Source: Trematomus loennbergii | Lineage: Eukaryota > Chordata > Actinopteri > Perciformes > Nototheniidae | Length of the DNA: 64,000 nucleotides | Assembly: GCA_012861695.1 (NCBI GenBank) | Contig: JAAOOA010000033.1 | Span: forward strand, 13,300,434 to 13,364,433 | Direction: 5' to 3' | Part shown: positions 34,033 to 46,700 of the stretch, in pieces | Layout of the letters: every line of letters begins with the position of its first letter | How positions within the stretch are numbered: position 1 is the first letter of the stretch | Translations under genes and position numbers: made by a program | Notes under the pieces: model-generated | The model's database searches: none | Seen by the model: the letters and a program-made list of their open reading frames with translations, nothing else | What the model was told of the DNA's origin: nothing

Positions 34033-36424
34033 ATGCCAGCCGCAATAACCGATTCTAGTCAGATGATCTGTGAAGTCTGGGCGAGTAATGTGGAGGACGA
34101 AATGAGGAAGATCCGGCAAGTTATTCAAAGCTACAGTTTCATTGCCATGGTAAGAGATTACGTTGCTGTAAATGATTGCTTTATTTGTAAGTGAAGTTTT
34201 AAATTGTATATGTTGTTTTCTTAAATAATGCATTGGAGACAAAAACATTACATTAAACAACTGCAGTGATTGAGTGACGATTTGCCATCACATTACGTTG
34301 AGCATTAACAGTGCAGGAATAATAATTAAAAGGTGGAGTTTTCACCTCTGTCTTTATGTTTCATCAGGACACAGAATTCCCTGGAGTGGTTGTCCGGCCA
34401 ATCGGTGAGTTTCGAAGCACAGTAGACTACCAGTACCAGCTGCTCCGGTGTAATGTCGACCTCCTGAAGATCATCCAGCTCGGCCTCAGTTTCATGAACG
34501 AGGCGGGAAAATATCCTCCTGGCACGTCGACGTGGCAGTTCAACTTCAAATTCAACCTCACGTGAGTGGACCATCCTTTAGCACCGTCTAATCAAATCCA
34601 AAAAGACTGATCAGCTGATGGTTGAACGTGATGGTAGCATTCCTTTAATGTCACTTGCTTTTTTTTTTTTTTTGCTCATCACAGAGAAGACATGTACTCG
34701 CAGGACTCCATAGACCTACTCCAAACTCCGGCCTCCAGTTTAAAAAACATGAAGAAGAGGGAATCGACACACTCTACTTTGCTGAGCTCCTCATGACATC
34801 CGGCCTGGTGCTGTGTGAAAACACAAAGTGGCTCTCCTTCCACAGGTCAGCCGTCTGTTCTGATTCAGCTTTTGCATTGTTAGTCCCATTTTACAGTTTC
34901 TTGAATGTTATATTATTTATTTAAAATAATTCATAAAAAATAACTTCATATCATTTTGGTTATCTCTAAATGTTACTAGAGCCTTAAAGACTATATAATA
35001 TATTAGAATTAATTGGTGGGGACAGTGGATCTTGCACACCTTTTCAATCAAGGCAGAAATGCCCCCGGACATAGCCTGCTTTCTATCTCCAATGTTATTT
35101 TGGGAAAATAGAAAAATAAAATAACAGCAGTTGAATTTATCCTGAAAAGTTTAGAACCCAACCCAATTCTCTGTAGAGAAGCATTTATTTGTTTCCTACT
35201 TGTAACTGCACCCATAATTGGTGTTTTTTACAGCATTCTGGAGTCCATCCTAAACCCAACACCTCTGTTCTGTTTCTCTTAGCGGCTACGACTTCGGCTA
35301 CCTCGTGAAGCTCCTAACAGACGCACGGCTCCCTGAGGAAGAACACGACTTCTTCCAGATCCTCAACCTGTTCTTCCCCGCCATCTACGACGTCAAGTAC
35401 TTGATGAAGAGCTGCAAGAACTTGAAGGTATTCAAGAGTCCTTTATTGTGGAGTCCTAACTCCACTTAAGAACAAGAGAGGGCTTATGAACATTGTAGCA
35501 AAGATGGCAATTGAAACACAATGAAATGAGACTGATGCGCTACTATTTAACATAAAATATCCACAGATATACAAGACAGTCATTTTGTCCAAACCGCATC
35601 AGAGGTGTTGATTTCAATCAACATTAGTTGATGATTGGGCAAATGTTCTTTCTTACAATATAAGAAATCAAATGTCAAAACAAGTCTTGAACTATCTGAC
35701 ATTTGTGTTATTGCAGGGAGGGCTGCAGGAAGTAGCGGAGCAGCTGGAGCTAAAGAGGATCGGGCGGCAGCATCAGGCCGGATCTGACTCGCTTCTCACC
35801 GGCATGGCTTTCTTCAGGATGAAAGAGGTACAGTTAAACAAATGTCTTGATGTTTTAAAATGCTTTAGTCTAGCTGAGCTGCAGTTTAAGCCGCCTTCAA
35901 ATTTCTTATCCCAGATAAATTACAATATTTCTAGAATTAGTTTACTGTAAACTGTGCAGAAGGATGCACTCTGATTTTCTTTTTTACAATAATTATAGTA
36001 TGTCATGTGTCCGAAACACGATTGGGATCATCACGTGAAAAACCTGACTTTATTCTAAGACCTAAAATCCGCTTTTGTGGCCCTAGGCCTAAGGTTACCA
36101 TGCCTCGCTAGAGCTTCACTCACCTACTGTTATACTTCCCAATTGAACTTCCTGTTTTAAAAGGAAATGCAGTACACCAAGGAAATACTTTTTCACCCCG
36201 ATAAGTTTGCCCACCTGAATACATCATGTTAGAGTGAAAGATGGGCTTTCATATCTACAGCAGAATGTAATGGAAATCTGTTTTTTCTGTCTCAGCTTTT
36301 CTTTGAGGACAATATCGATGATGCAAAGTATTGTGGGAGATTATACGGCCTGGGCTCGGGCTCCACCCAGCCGCAGAACGGCATCTCCGGCTCGGGTCAG
36401 GAGGAGACCAACAACAAGCACTGA
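34033..36424 (+). CDS. cnot8: CCR4-NOT complex deadenylase subunit 8 (CAF1 family), with a 1-nt frame break
   Basis: Six coding exons: 34033-34149, 34368-34561, 34685-34845, 35283-35427, 35717-35827, 36296-36424. The product is the DEDD-type 3'-5' exonuclease that shortens mRNA poly(A) tails within CCR4-NOT. Catalytic residues are visible: D and E in AMDTEFPG (codon split by the first intron), D in SGYDFGY, and H and D in [13 protein letters not shown]. The third coding exon is 161 nt where phase needs 162: the frame reads ..SIDLL, then resumes one base off at [13 protein letters not shown]. The missing base lies at about 34,716-34,727. With one base added the length would be about 285 residues, the family size. 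Paralogue CNOT7 has a similar C-terminus. The gemin5 neighbour favours CNOT8. The break is more likely sequence error than loss of function. Confidence 0.92.
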
Positions 36425-37130
36425 CTGACCTTCAAGTGGAACACGCACTTGTTTTAAAAACCCAACCAGCAGATTCTCCCCGATCTCCCTCAACACGTGA
36501 TCCCTGAACGAGACTAAACAAATATTTCTTTACATTTTCCTCCCGAGTGACTGTAAAATGGACACGGACTCACAGTGACATTGGATCCTTCACTGGCTCA
36601 GACGTTTCTTTTTAGTCGCTTTTACTGAGTATATGGCCACATATTCAGAACCATTTTTTAAACCTGTTTTTGTTTCACAGCATTATTGACCCCCCCCCCC
36701 TTCTTTAACAGCATGGGACCAGCTCCTCCATCATACTGTGATTTCAGACCAAACCTTGCCAAAAACAGTCAGTTTGTTCAGTTCAGAATATCCTTCTCAT
36801 CAGCGGGACTCGTCTCTTGTTGCAGGGATTTCATTTTTTTAAGTTAATGTTGGAAGGGCCTGTAAATTAAAATGTATAATTTTGATGAAAATAAAAATGT
36901 TTTAGCTCTTTTCCACTTTCAGAAACTTTTAACGGTGGGCGTCGAAGTGTATAACTGTGCTTGGTTATGCATGTGTCTCAATGGGAAAACTACTGTGGTT
37001 CTGTACATTCACCCACCATGACAAACTGTCCACCACCAGGTTTACAGATGTTGTGGTTGCTGTTGTTTTTACATTCTACATTGTTTTAAACAGTTGTATA
37101 TTAAATTGTTTTGTATTTTGAATGTAAACG
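36425..37130 (+). other. cnot8: 3' UTR of cnot8
   Basis: Follows the stop codon. It contains a poly-C run near 36,690, an AATAAA at 36,890-36,895 and a second candidate ATTAAA at 37,100-37,105. The UTR runs towards the gemin5 3' end, leaving roughly 0.3-0.5 kb between the convergent genes. Confidence 0.55.
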
Positions 37131-37448
37131 TTCAATCTTTTTGACCAGCCGCACACTGACACGCAGCTTGTTTAACATTTGTTTCAATGGCTTTTCAAGT
37201 AAAGGAGACGTAATGCAAGATTTACCCAAACATTTGTCTGCAATCTCGCATTTAAAATAAAAAACTAGGGCTTCAACAATTGGACTAATCAGTCACAAGA
37301 CAGAACATGTATCAACTTTCTGTGCACAATTTATCAAGCATAAAAATGCCAAATAGTTTCCATCTTTTTACATATTTGTTTTGTCAGTAAAATCTCATGC
37401 CATAAATTGTAAAGCCACACTACCTTCACTGCCCAAAGATATATAACA

Positions 37449-37664
37449 TTTATTGAAACACTAGAGCAAAGCATCAAATCTTTACACAAGACAAGCAGCT
37501 GGAAGCATGTTTAAATAATGACCTATCAATTTATAACAGTTTGAACCGTTAGTGTTGGGCAGTTTAACCACATTGTTTACTCAAGGTCCAAAATGACAGA
37601 AAGTGGGCATGCAGCTCTTACAGAAGACCTTCAGGCTTTTCTGGAAGTAGAATCAAAGTTTATT
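37449..37664 (-). promoter_or_regulatory. gemin5: Poly(A) signal candidates of gemin5
   Basis: TTTATT at 37,659-37,664 and 37,449-37,454 read AATAAA on the minus strand, 65 and 275 nt past the gemin5 stop codon. Either would give a short 3' UTR and keep the gene from overlapping cnot8. Confidence 0.5.
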
Positions 37665-37728
37665 TTTACTCAACAAAAAAAGAATGCTGTACAAAGGAAG
37701 TGCTTCTTTCAGTCTTTAAATGAAAGAT

Positions 37729-40700
37729 TCAGGTAAGGAATTTCTGAGCAGTTTTGAGGACGGAGGGATTTGTTCCGTATTTGCGGAGCAGATCTTTGGC
37801 CTTTTGTTGGAGCGACTCTGAGAGAGACGAAGACTTGCTGATGTGCAGGAGAACCAGACAGCATTCAACAACATCGGGGTGAGGATACATCTGAGGGAAA
37901 CAGGAACATAATTGAGTTATTAGAAATGAAACCCTTCTTAAATCACTTGATAAAGTCAGCTTGTTTGGTACTGATAGTTGTGTCGTTATCAATATTTTAG
38001 TATTGCACCGCAGACCTTTCAGTCATAACATAACTTGGTTTTTAATCAACAATAATGAAATACCTTGATTGTGTTCGGCAGGTCAGCCAGCTGTTTCTGG
38101 TGTTCTGACATCTTGGTCGACAGAGAGAGCAGGGTCTCCTGCTCCTCAGGCCTGAGGGAGAGCACATACAGAAGCTTAATGGGACAATCCATATAATCCA
38201 ACAAGATCAGCTGAACTCCTGAAATGTTCAAAATGTAAACTGCTGAATTTAATCACCTAGTATGTCATATAACATGTCATTACAAAGTCAACTAAATTAA
38301 GGCATAGTATAATGCCATAAAGAAAACGCCAAGTCATTTTAAACTGTAGAGATTTAGACATTAAGCATCATTTTGGATACTGCATGTGTTGGAATTAAAT
38401 CAGTAAATCAATTAAAAGAGTACTGAATGGTATATTTTATAGTTTCACAGGCAAACATGATATGAAGAGACCCACGAATGTGTCAGTAATCATCAGTAAC
38501 GGAGCCCTCACCTTTGCTCAGCATCAGCAGAGCCCTCTCTGCTGGAGGAGAGCTGCAGGGGCCTGTCTGCGGCCTCCTTCTCCCCAGAGTCCAGCTGCCT
38601 ACCTGGGCCCGGCTGTGCCTCAGCACCAGGGCTGCGATCCGCTCCTGGATCTCCCTCACTGACCTCTGGGAGGCCTGACAGGTGGCGTGACGCTCAGACA
38701 GAAGCCCATACGCACCGAGGTCCAGGTCATCAAATGTCCTAGTCTCCGGACTGACACTCTCCCCTGACTCAGAGACATCACCTTCTCCATTCACCACTTT
38801 CTCCTCCACCTCCTCTCCACGACTGCAGTCAGCTAATGGGAGGGAACATCTGCTCTGGATCTGGGTGGGGTTGCTCCACCAGTGTTGGTACAGACGGTGG
38901 TAATGGACGAACGCCCCAAGACTGTCAGCAGCAGCTTTGGCTTCCTCCTCTGCGTACTGAAGTACTTTGGGGTGATTTAGTGAACAAACAGTGACCTTAC
39001 CTGGTGAAACGGAGAAAAAATAAAAATAAAGATTGGTGTGGCAGCTCTAGTTACAGATCAATCAAATGTATATATTTGGGCTGCACATGATGATTATTTC
39101 CATGATCAATTGATCCATTGATGGATCAAATCATTTTACAGCAGAAAAGATTTGACATTTGAAAATGCATATCTGGTATTTCAAATTGGTTTAGTTCATT
39201 TCATGTGTACCAATTGCTAAAATCTCTTTTAGGCACTTTCAACATTAGTACAGTGACTGTCTCTCATTTTATCAACCAGCAAGGACACTCAGATCCTCCA
39301 ATGTTTCACTTTTAAAAGTACCTAGAGTGCATTACAAGATCCCATTTGATCTTAGAACGGCAACCTCAATTGGAATTTATAAAAGTAAATTAAAGATCCT
39401 TTTAATTTGGCTTATACATTTGTAGTAGTATCACTGTTCATGTTTTATTGTTTTAACATATTTTAATTATGTTCCTCATTTATCGTCATACTCTGTAAAG
39501 CACTTTGGGCTTCGTCAAGCATGAAAGGTGCTATATAAATAAAGTTTATTATTATTATTATTAAAGGGCATAACACTATCTAAATTATGATAGGAACAGT
39601 GTCAAATCAACCTAAACAGAAATCTTCTAGACTGATGTCTTGAGGCTCGACTTAAAAAACGTAAACATATTACTCTAGCCAAAATCTCAAAGAATGAAAT
39701 GATTAAAAAAGAAACCAAATTAAAACTTGATTGATGGATTATTAGACTGACATACCGTCAGGGAATAGCAGCCGGCAGAGCTCTGCAGAGACACAGAAGT
39801 GTCCGGCGTCTCTGAACCAGGCCACCGCCTGCCACAGCTCCTTTATCAGCTGCCCGTCATCGTCTGATAACCAGCTCAACACAGCACGGGTCAGATGGAG
39901 GGAGGAATACAGCTGAACCTGAGGACAAGGACAACAACAACAACAAAGACACACAACAAGATAGAGACAGATCAGGGAAATGGTTGAGGTACTTATAACT
40001 TATAAGACACTTCAATCACTATCATTTGGCCTCTTTAATTAGCACAAATTGTTTAAAATCATGCGAGCACTTTGAAGACTGTGCACCTGTCTGAGAGGAA
40101 TGTTGGCGGTGGGTGTAGGACTCTCCAAAGACTTCAGCTCCTGCAAAAGAGTTTTGACGCTGCGGTGTCCTGCAGACGTTTGTGAAACGCCAAACTGCTC
40201 CTCCCACACGGCTTTCACTCGGCCGTGGATGCTGATGTGACGCTCGCCTGGAGACGCCCACAGGTTGGTGGAGACGCAGGGCGGAGACGCAGCCTGAGGG
40301 TCTGCCAACATCACGGCCAGCAGCTCAGCGACACACAGATGCAGCCTGTGGACCTGCACAGGGTGGAAACACTTTATTAAAAGTTTATTTCAAAAAAATT
40401 AAATTTAAAATCTCTTTTTGACCCTATTCTTTGAATGTACAACCTGTAAGTCATTTATTTGAGAAGATGCGCAGGTTTCTTTAAGATGCATATGGATTTT
40501 AGGGATTAGGAATTGAAATATACAAAACAACATATCATGCTCAAAATGCAGATTTCTCTTCAAGACCTGCCCAAAGCAATATTTAATAGGAATACCCAAA
40601 ACATTTGCAATGGTTCCCAACCATTTCTGCATGTCTTAGGTTGCATGTCTTGTTGTTGTATTTCAAGAAAAAGATCATCATCCTGTCTCAAACTAACAAA

Positions 40701-43700
40701 ACACAATAAAAGTTGTATTTTCTGCGCTGCAGGAAAGTTTTTCTGTGTCATGTTGTTGCCACTGACCAGCAGGCTCTCCTGTGAGCTCAGAACCTCCTGG
40801 GCTGCGGCCCAGTCCTGAGCAGCTGCCAGGTCCTTAGCGCACCGCAGCGCCAGCGACTGAGCCAGGGCAACCTCTCCGGAGATTCTGGCCAGACTGGCCG
40901 CGGTGCTCAGCGAGGAGACGTCGTTCTTCCTGGCGATAACTTTAGCAGCGTCGAAACTGGCGCCAGCAGCCAGGTAACTGGAAGACGAGGTAAAACATAC
41001 AGGAAAGGACACGTTGAAATAAAGTCTGCAATAGAGTTTTACATTGATATTAACTGCCAGTTAAATCACACCAGGAGTACGAGAAGACACTTTCAGGAAT
41101 CCTTCCAGTTCTTACCATTTAGCGGCTGCAGAGAAATGTCCGTCCCTCTCCAGCACGGCGGCCCAGCAGGTGTACAGCTCCTTCAGGACCGGCTCCTCTG
41201 CTGGCAGCCTGGCTTTCACCAGGGCTATGGCCTCTCTGACGTAAAACACACAGATCTGTTCTTTTAGCATATAATATGTATATATATAGATCTGCTGCGA
41301 ACAACTAGAAATGTTCAAGTTCTTTCATTTTACCCTCCATGCTGTAGCACAACAAAATGTGCAGACCAAACAAACTTTGCACATTACTGTGTAGGTATTT
41401 GACCGAAGGCCAATAACACAAATAAGTAAATAAATGCTCATTTGAACAAAAAGATGAAGAGAGGGAACCTGTAGAGCTTGTGAGAGCGCAGCAGGTCGAT
41501 GGCTTCGTACAGCTTGTTGATTGACAGCAGGTGAGATGCTGCCTTCAGGTACTGCTCCTGCAGACACAGCTGCTTCACAAAGGCCTCCACTGTCCGGCTC
41601 CACACCTGGAACCCCGCTGGAGGAGGAAACACAGGAGTTGTTGTAATGTCTGGAAGCCTCCTAATGTTATGTTGTATAAGATTTAAACATTAATGAAGCA
41701 CCACATTGATGCTGCTCATAGAGTGAGTGTGGAAGGGTCTGATTTACAGCTTAATGAGATGTAATCAGTGCAACTTATAGTCACTCCGTGGTGTGCCTTG
41801 ATTTTATCTAAGAAAATAGACTTAAAGGGGACCTATCATGCAAAATGCACTTTTGTACGTCTTTTATACATGAATATGTGTCCCCGGTGTTCCAGGGAAC
41901 TCACCAAGTGTCAGAAAACACAACCCTCTCTATTTTCCTCCATACCCAAATCTCTAAAAAAGGGGCTGCAACGGATCTGATAAAAACTGATCCAGATTTG
42001 AACACTGTCCTGACGTCAGGACGGTGGCGCTACGGCTATTGGGCCAACTCCACGAATCAGGAGGAGACAGCCACGGCCATTGCCGTTCAAAAGCGCTGGA
42101 GACGCTGTAGTACATATGCCAGGCCTCTAGATGGTGCTGTTGCTCACAGAATCAACCCTTGCAAAAACAGAGCTAACATTTTTCAAATTGAGCGAAATGA
42201 GGCATGGCTAAAATGCGTGATCCGTTTGGTATTTTGAAAAAAAAAAAAGTATAAATATGCCTTAATATAGGTATGGTCCTACACTATATTATTCAAATAT
42301 AGCATGATAGGTCCACTTTAAGTAAAGCTTAAGTCTATTTTTTTTGGAGCGAAAATTGCTCTACATCAAGAGAACGTGTCAGTGAGTGTTAGCTAAAGAT
42401 ACATGTTATCCAACATAGCACAGGTCCTAACCCATGGGAGCGAGGGAGAGCAGGTGGTCATTCAGCTCTCCTTTCTCTGTGGCGAGCTGCAGCGCCCCCT
42501 CCAGGTCTCCACTCCACAGCCGCAGGTACACCACTGATTCAAAGTGACCCGCCTCCACATGACCCTCCTCTGAAGAACAAGAGACAACGGATACAATTAC
42601 TTCACTGACAGAACATCTGGAATCGCACTTCATTCAAGGGTCATTTCAATATTGCTGATATAGTTCAGTGATTTATATCAGGAGCACATGAATCTGGCAG
42701 TGACTGTGTGCATCATGCTCAGGGTATATAAAGTGTTCAGGTCTAAGGAACAGCTAACTTGTGTTACTATAAACAGGCAGCTTCAAGTACAGAAAATAAC
42801 GGCCTGAAAGATATGCACATGCTTTATTAACATATCTGTGTTAACACAAGGAAATAATGACATACCCTCAGCCTCAAACATGCGGTACAGAGCCTGTCTG
42901 TCAGAAAAGAGGCCCAGATGGATGTGCTCTCCCTGGCCTGGGACACACCCTGCAGGGGAGCTGGAACACACACACAGTATAGTAAATCGAACCGTCTTTC
43001 TATGTATTATAACAGTTGGGTGAATCAATCCTCTCTGTCTTACCACTGTTGTGTTTGACCGAGGCCAGAGTGATGCAGTCTTGCAGCAGATCCTCTTTGG
43101 GCCGATGGTCCATGGCGGTGCTGACGGGCAGCATGGAGCGAGGCTTCTTCTTCTTCAGCAAGTCTGGAGAGAATTGCAGACACACCCATACAGTTACATA
43201 TAAAACAGATGCATACATTCAGCTGAAGTTGTTTTATGAACTAGAGCACGTACCTGGTTTGTCTTTGCTCTTTACGGCAGTGAAGGCTTTTCTTTGCGTC
43301 TCAATTATGGCTGAAACAACATTTCAGAATTAAGTTGGCTTGACTTAAAAAAAAGGTCCTACAAATCTTACTTTTGATAAATCTATAACTACAACTCTCT
43401 TACCTGATGGAGGTACGGAACTGCTTGTTGAGCTGACTTCATCTTCCTCATCTTCACCAGACAGCTCCTGGGCTTTCACCGCCTTCACTCCTCCTGTAAC
43501 TGAACCTCCGTTGATCTCTAGTGGTGCGGCCCCTCCGGCTCCTCCGGCCCCTGACACCTTCTTGTTCTTCTTCTTCTTCTCCTTCAGGTTGACCATCTTT
43601 TTCCCTGAAAGGATAAGCATGTGAACGTTACAGTCGGTTCGTTTCACTAAAGTCCAGAAAGAGAGAGTTGGAGGTTGGGATTTATTGGTTTCCCAAGACA

Positions 43701-46700
43701 GATGTTCACCTTTAGGTGGCTTTGTAAACTCTTGTGTGGAGACCTTCCATTCATGCAGCGTGAAGTCCTTTCCTCCAGTCCAGATCACATCTGGATCCAC
43801 AGGCGACCAGTCCACACACAGCAGGAAACCAACGTGACCGCGGTAGTTACAGATAGCTGCTTCCTCCAACACATCCCACACCTGAACAGAAGAAAACAAA
43901 TCAAAGAAGGTTTAAAATCTGAAAAGAAACAATTAAATGAAACAGGGACTTCAAATCGATAAGAATGTCTGATGCAACAGTTGACATTAAAGGTCACCTA
44001 TTATGCAAAATCATTTATACAGAAATATGTGTCCCTTCTGAGATTCTGAAAGTTTCAAGAAAAAAGATTTGCTCTCTTTTTCTCCTGTCCCATTTACATA
44101 AAAACCTGTCTGAAAATGAGCTGATGAGATTTTGGTCACTTTATGATGTCATAACGTTTTTTTGGCTTGTGTAACCATTAGCCAATCACCAACCAAGGTA
44201 ACCCCCCCCCCACCTTATCACCTGAATCTCCTCCTAGAGCACCATTGTGTTCTTTTGAACCAAATATCTCTCATGCGGCTTTCACACCAGCGCTTTTCCC
44301 TTTCTAGCTCCTAGCTAGAGCTTTTCTGGTTCAGCTCCGGTTTCCCTTTTCAGCTCCCGCTCTGTTCACACCGCCCAGCTGCCGCTGCTGCGTCATGACG
44401 TCACCGTTTACATCACTGATTTTCTCCCCAACGGAGCTCACAACGGGGGGGGGGGGGGGGGGGGACGGACTGCGTCGGGTCGATGATCGTGTTGCTTTTA
44501 ATCATACCAAGCCAGATTAAATTAAATAACGACTTCTCCAACCTTATACTTTTCTCCAGAGTGCCGTGGTTCATTGTTTATTAATGTGTTTCAGCGGCAT
44601 TTACCGACCGCTGCAGTGCTGGCTGCTCTTCCACGGGAGTGTATTCTCCCGTTAGCTCCGGGTTAGCTCACACGGCTCTAAAGTATTCACTGTCTGACTG
44701 TCACACAAGCAGCTGATACATATCCCCAGTTCCCCTTAAGTGAATGTGTGTCAGTCTGAATTGACGCTGTTTGGCATCACAACGCTGTTATGAAAGTTTC
44801 TCTGGTATAACATGGGTGATGTTAGCATAGCAACCGAAGCTAAACTGACTACTTGCTAAGCCGTTTTCTACAGGCACTTTTTACCGGCGTATTTTTCATT
44901 ATGATTCTACTTGTGATAGTCGGACATGACAACCTGTGCAGCCCATGTATTGATTCCATCCGATAGCTGCTATAATAACAAACAAAACGTCTGCCTGCTC
45001 TCCACAATGATCAATAACAGCGAACGGATGGTCAAAGTAAGGTACAAATAAACAGAATCACACAAAGCCTGGTTAGTGTTGCCTGACTTTATAAAGTGTG
45101 TTTTTTTTTTATAAGTGTGTGGTTGCCTTCTAGTCACTTTGCTCAGCGCTACTGCTTGTAGGCAGGCATGACGAGACTCTTCAGTCGACCCATGTTCAGG
45201 GAGGTGGGTTTAGTTTCCTGCACGCCTCGACGTAAGAGAGACGTAAGCGACGCCGCGTCATAGCTCTGAAGCTCTTGCCTCTAGACCGACAATTTTTTGG
45301 AGCTGGAAGTGAACCGCATTCCGGAGCTATGACCGGCGCCGCTGCGGTGTGAACAGGAAAAACCGGCGCTTTTCCAGCTCCAGCTCCGAGCCGGAGCTGG
45401 AAAAGCGCCGGTATGAAAGGGGCATCAGAGGGGCGTGGGGAGTGGCTCCTTATTTTCATCTAAAGTAAAAGACACAGAATCAGGACTTTTGAAACAGGGC
45501 TGAAACAGAGGGGTTTATGGGATGCTACAATTCATGATCTGTTTGGTATTTCGAGCCAAACACTTCAGAGACATGTTTTGTATATATCTGAGACCTATAA
45601 TATATTGATGAAAATAGTATAGTAGAGGACCTTTAAGAAACTAAGTCTACTTATTCAATCAAAGGTAAAGCGAAGTCCAAACCCTTAGAAAGGAGCATGT
45701 GGCAGACAGATTCAAGAAATGTCCCTACAGTTTTTGGTTGATTCAGACGGACTCTGGAGCAGCTGAGTTAACCATTATCATGGTTTTATGCACATGATAC
45801 TGGCCTGATACTAACCTGAGCTGTTCCATCATATGAGACGGTGACCAGCCGGGCTTCGTGGTGTGGACTCCAGACCATACCGGTGATTTTAGCGGTGTGA
45901 CCACACAGCCTGCGATACGGCTCTGTCAACACTACAGGGCTTTCTGGAGGATTCTCTGTGCAGAAAGGGAAACAGCATGTAAATACCTACCCAGCTTAGA
46001 ACATCTTAAAGTGATGTTGAATATTATTATTTCAATTCAGAAAAAAATACAAGCTCTTACAAATTATGTAGGACTGACTGAATAGTATAATTTGCTTGGC
46101 CAACCTATGATGGAGCGGAGATCGTGCACGTAGACGGTGGCGTTGCTGGAGCCTGACGCCAGTAGGCCGTGCAGCTCCGGCGGGGAGCTGTGGTCGTGAT
46201 GCCAGCGCAACGTGTTGATGATCTTGTGGTGCTGCTGGATGCTGCACAGAAGCTTCAGACTGGGAGCCTCATACACATCAATACACCTGTGACAGAGAGC
46301 ATGTGTTATCAAGCATTGGAAAACACAAAGGAACCACAATAGAAAATGTAAGTAATTGTAGTTCCAAGACCAAGTGAAAACTAGTAAGGCATGACAAAAC
46401 GATAGAGACGGTTATAATATCAACACTGGATGACACTACACTTCTTGCCGAACAGCCAGATTTGGAAAGCAAACTAATTAAGTCACATTTGATAATTTGT
46501 TGTCCTTTTATATACATAGTGCATTACAAAACATCACAATAGACTAATTAGCAAGGTCCTAACTAGCCAGTATTTTTTTATGAAGACCACACAGAGTAGA
46601 GAGGACCTGACAGGCTGATGGTTCATTATGAGACGGTCGTCACTCACCCGTCCTCGTTGCCGATGGCAACCACTTTCCCATCTGGCTTCCAGCTGAAGTC

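Noticed and set aside
42866..42960. gemin5 exon ending at 42,960 and a further frame break there
   Set aside because: An acceptor 11 nt further in (exon end 42,949) restores phase and gives [17 protein letters not shown], so no break is needed.
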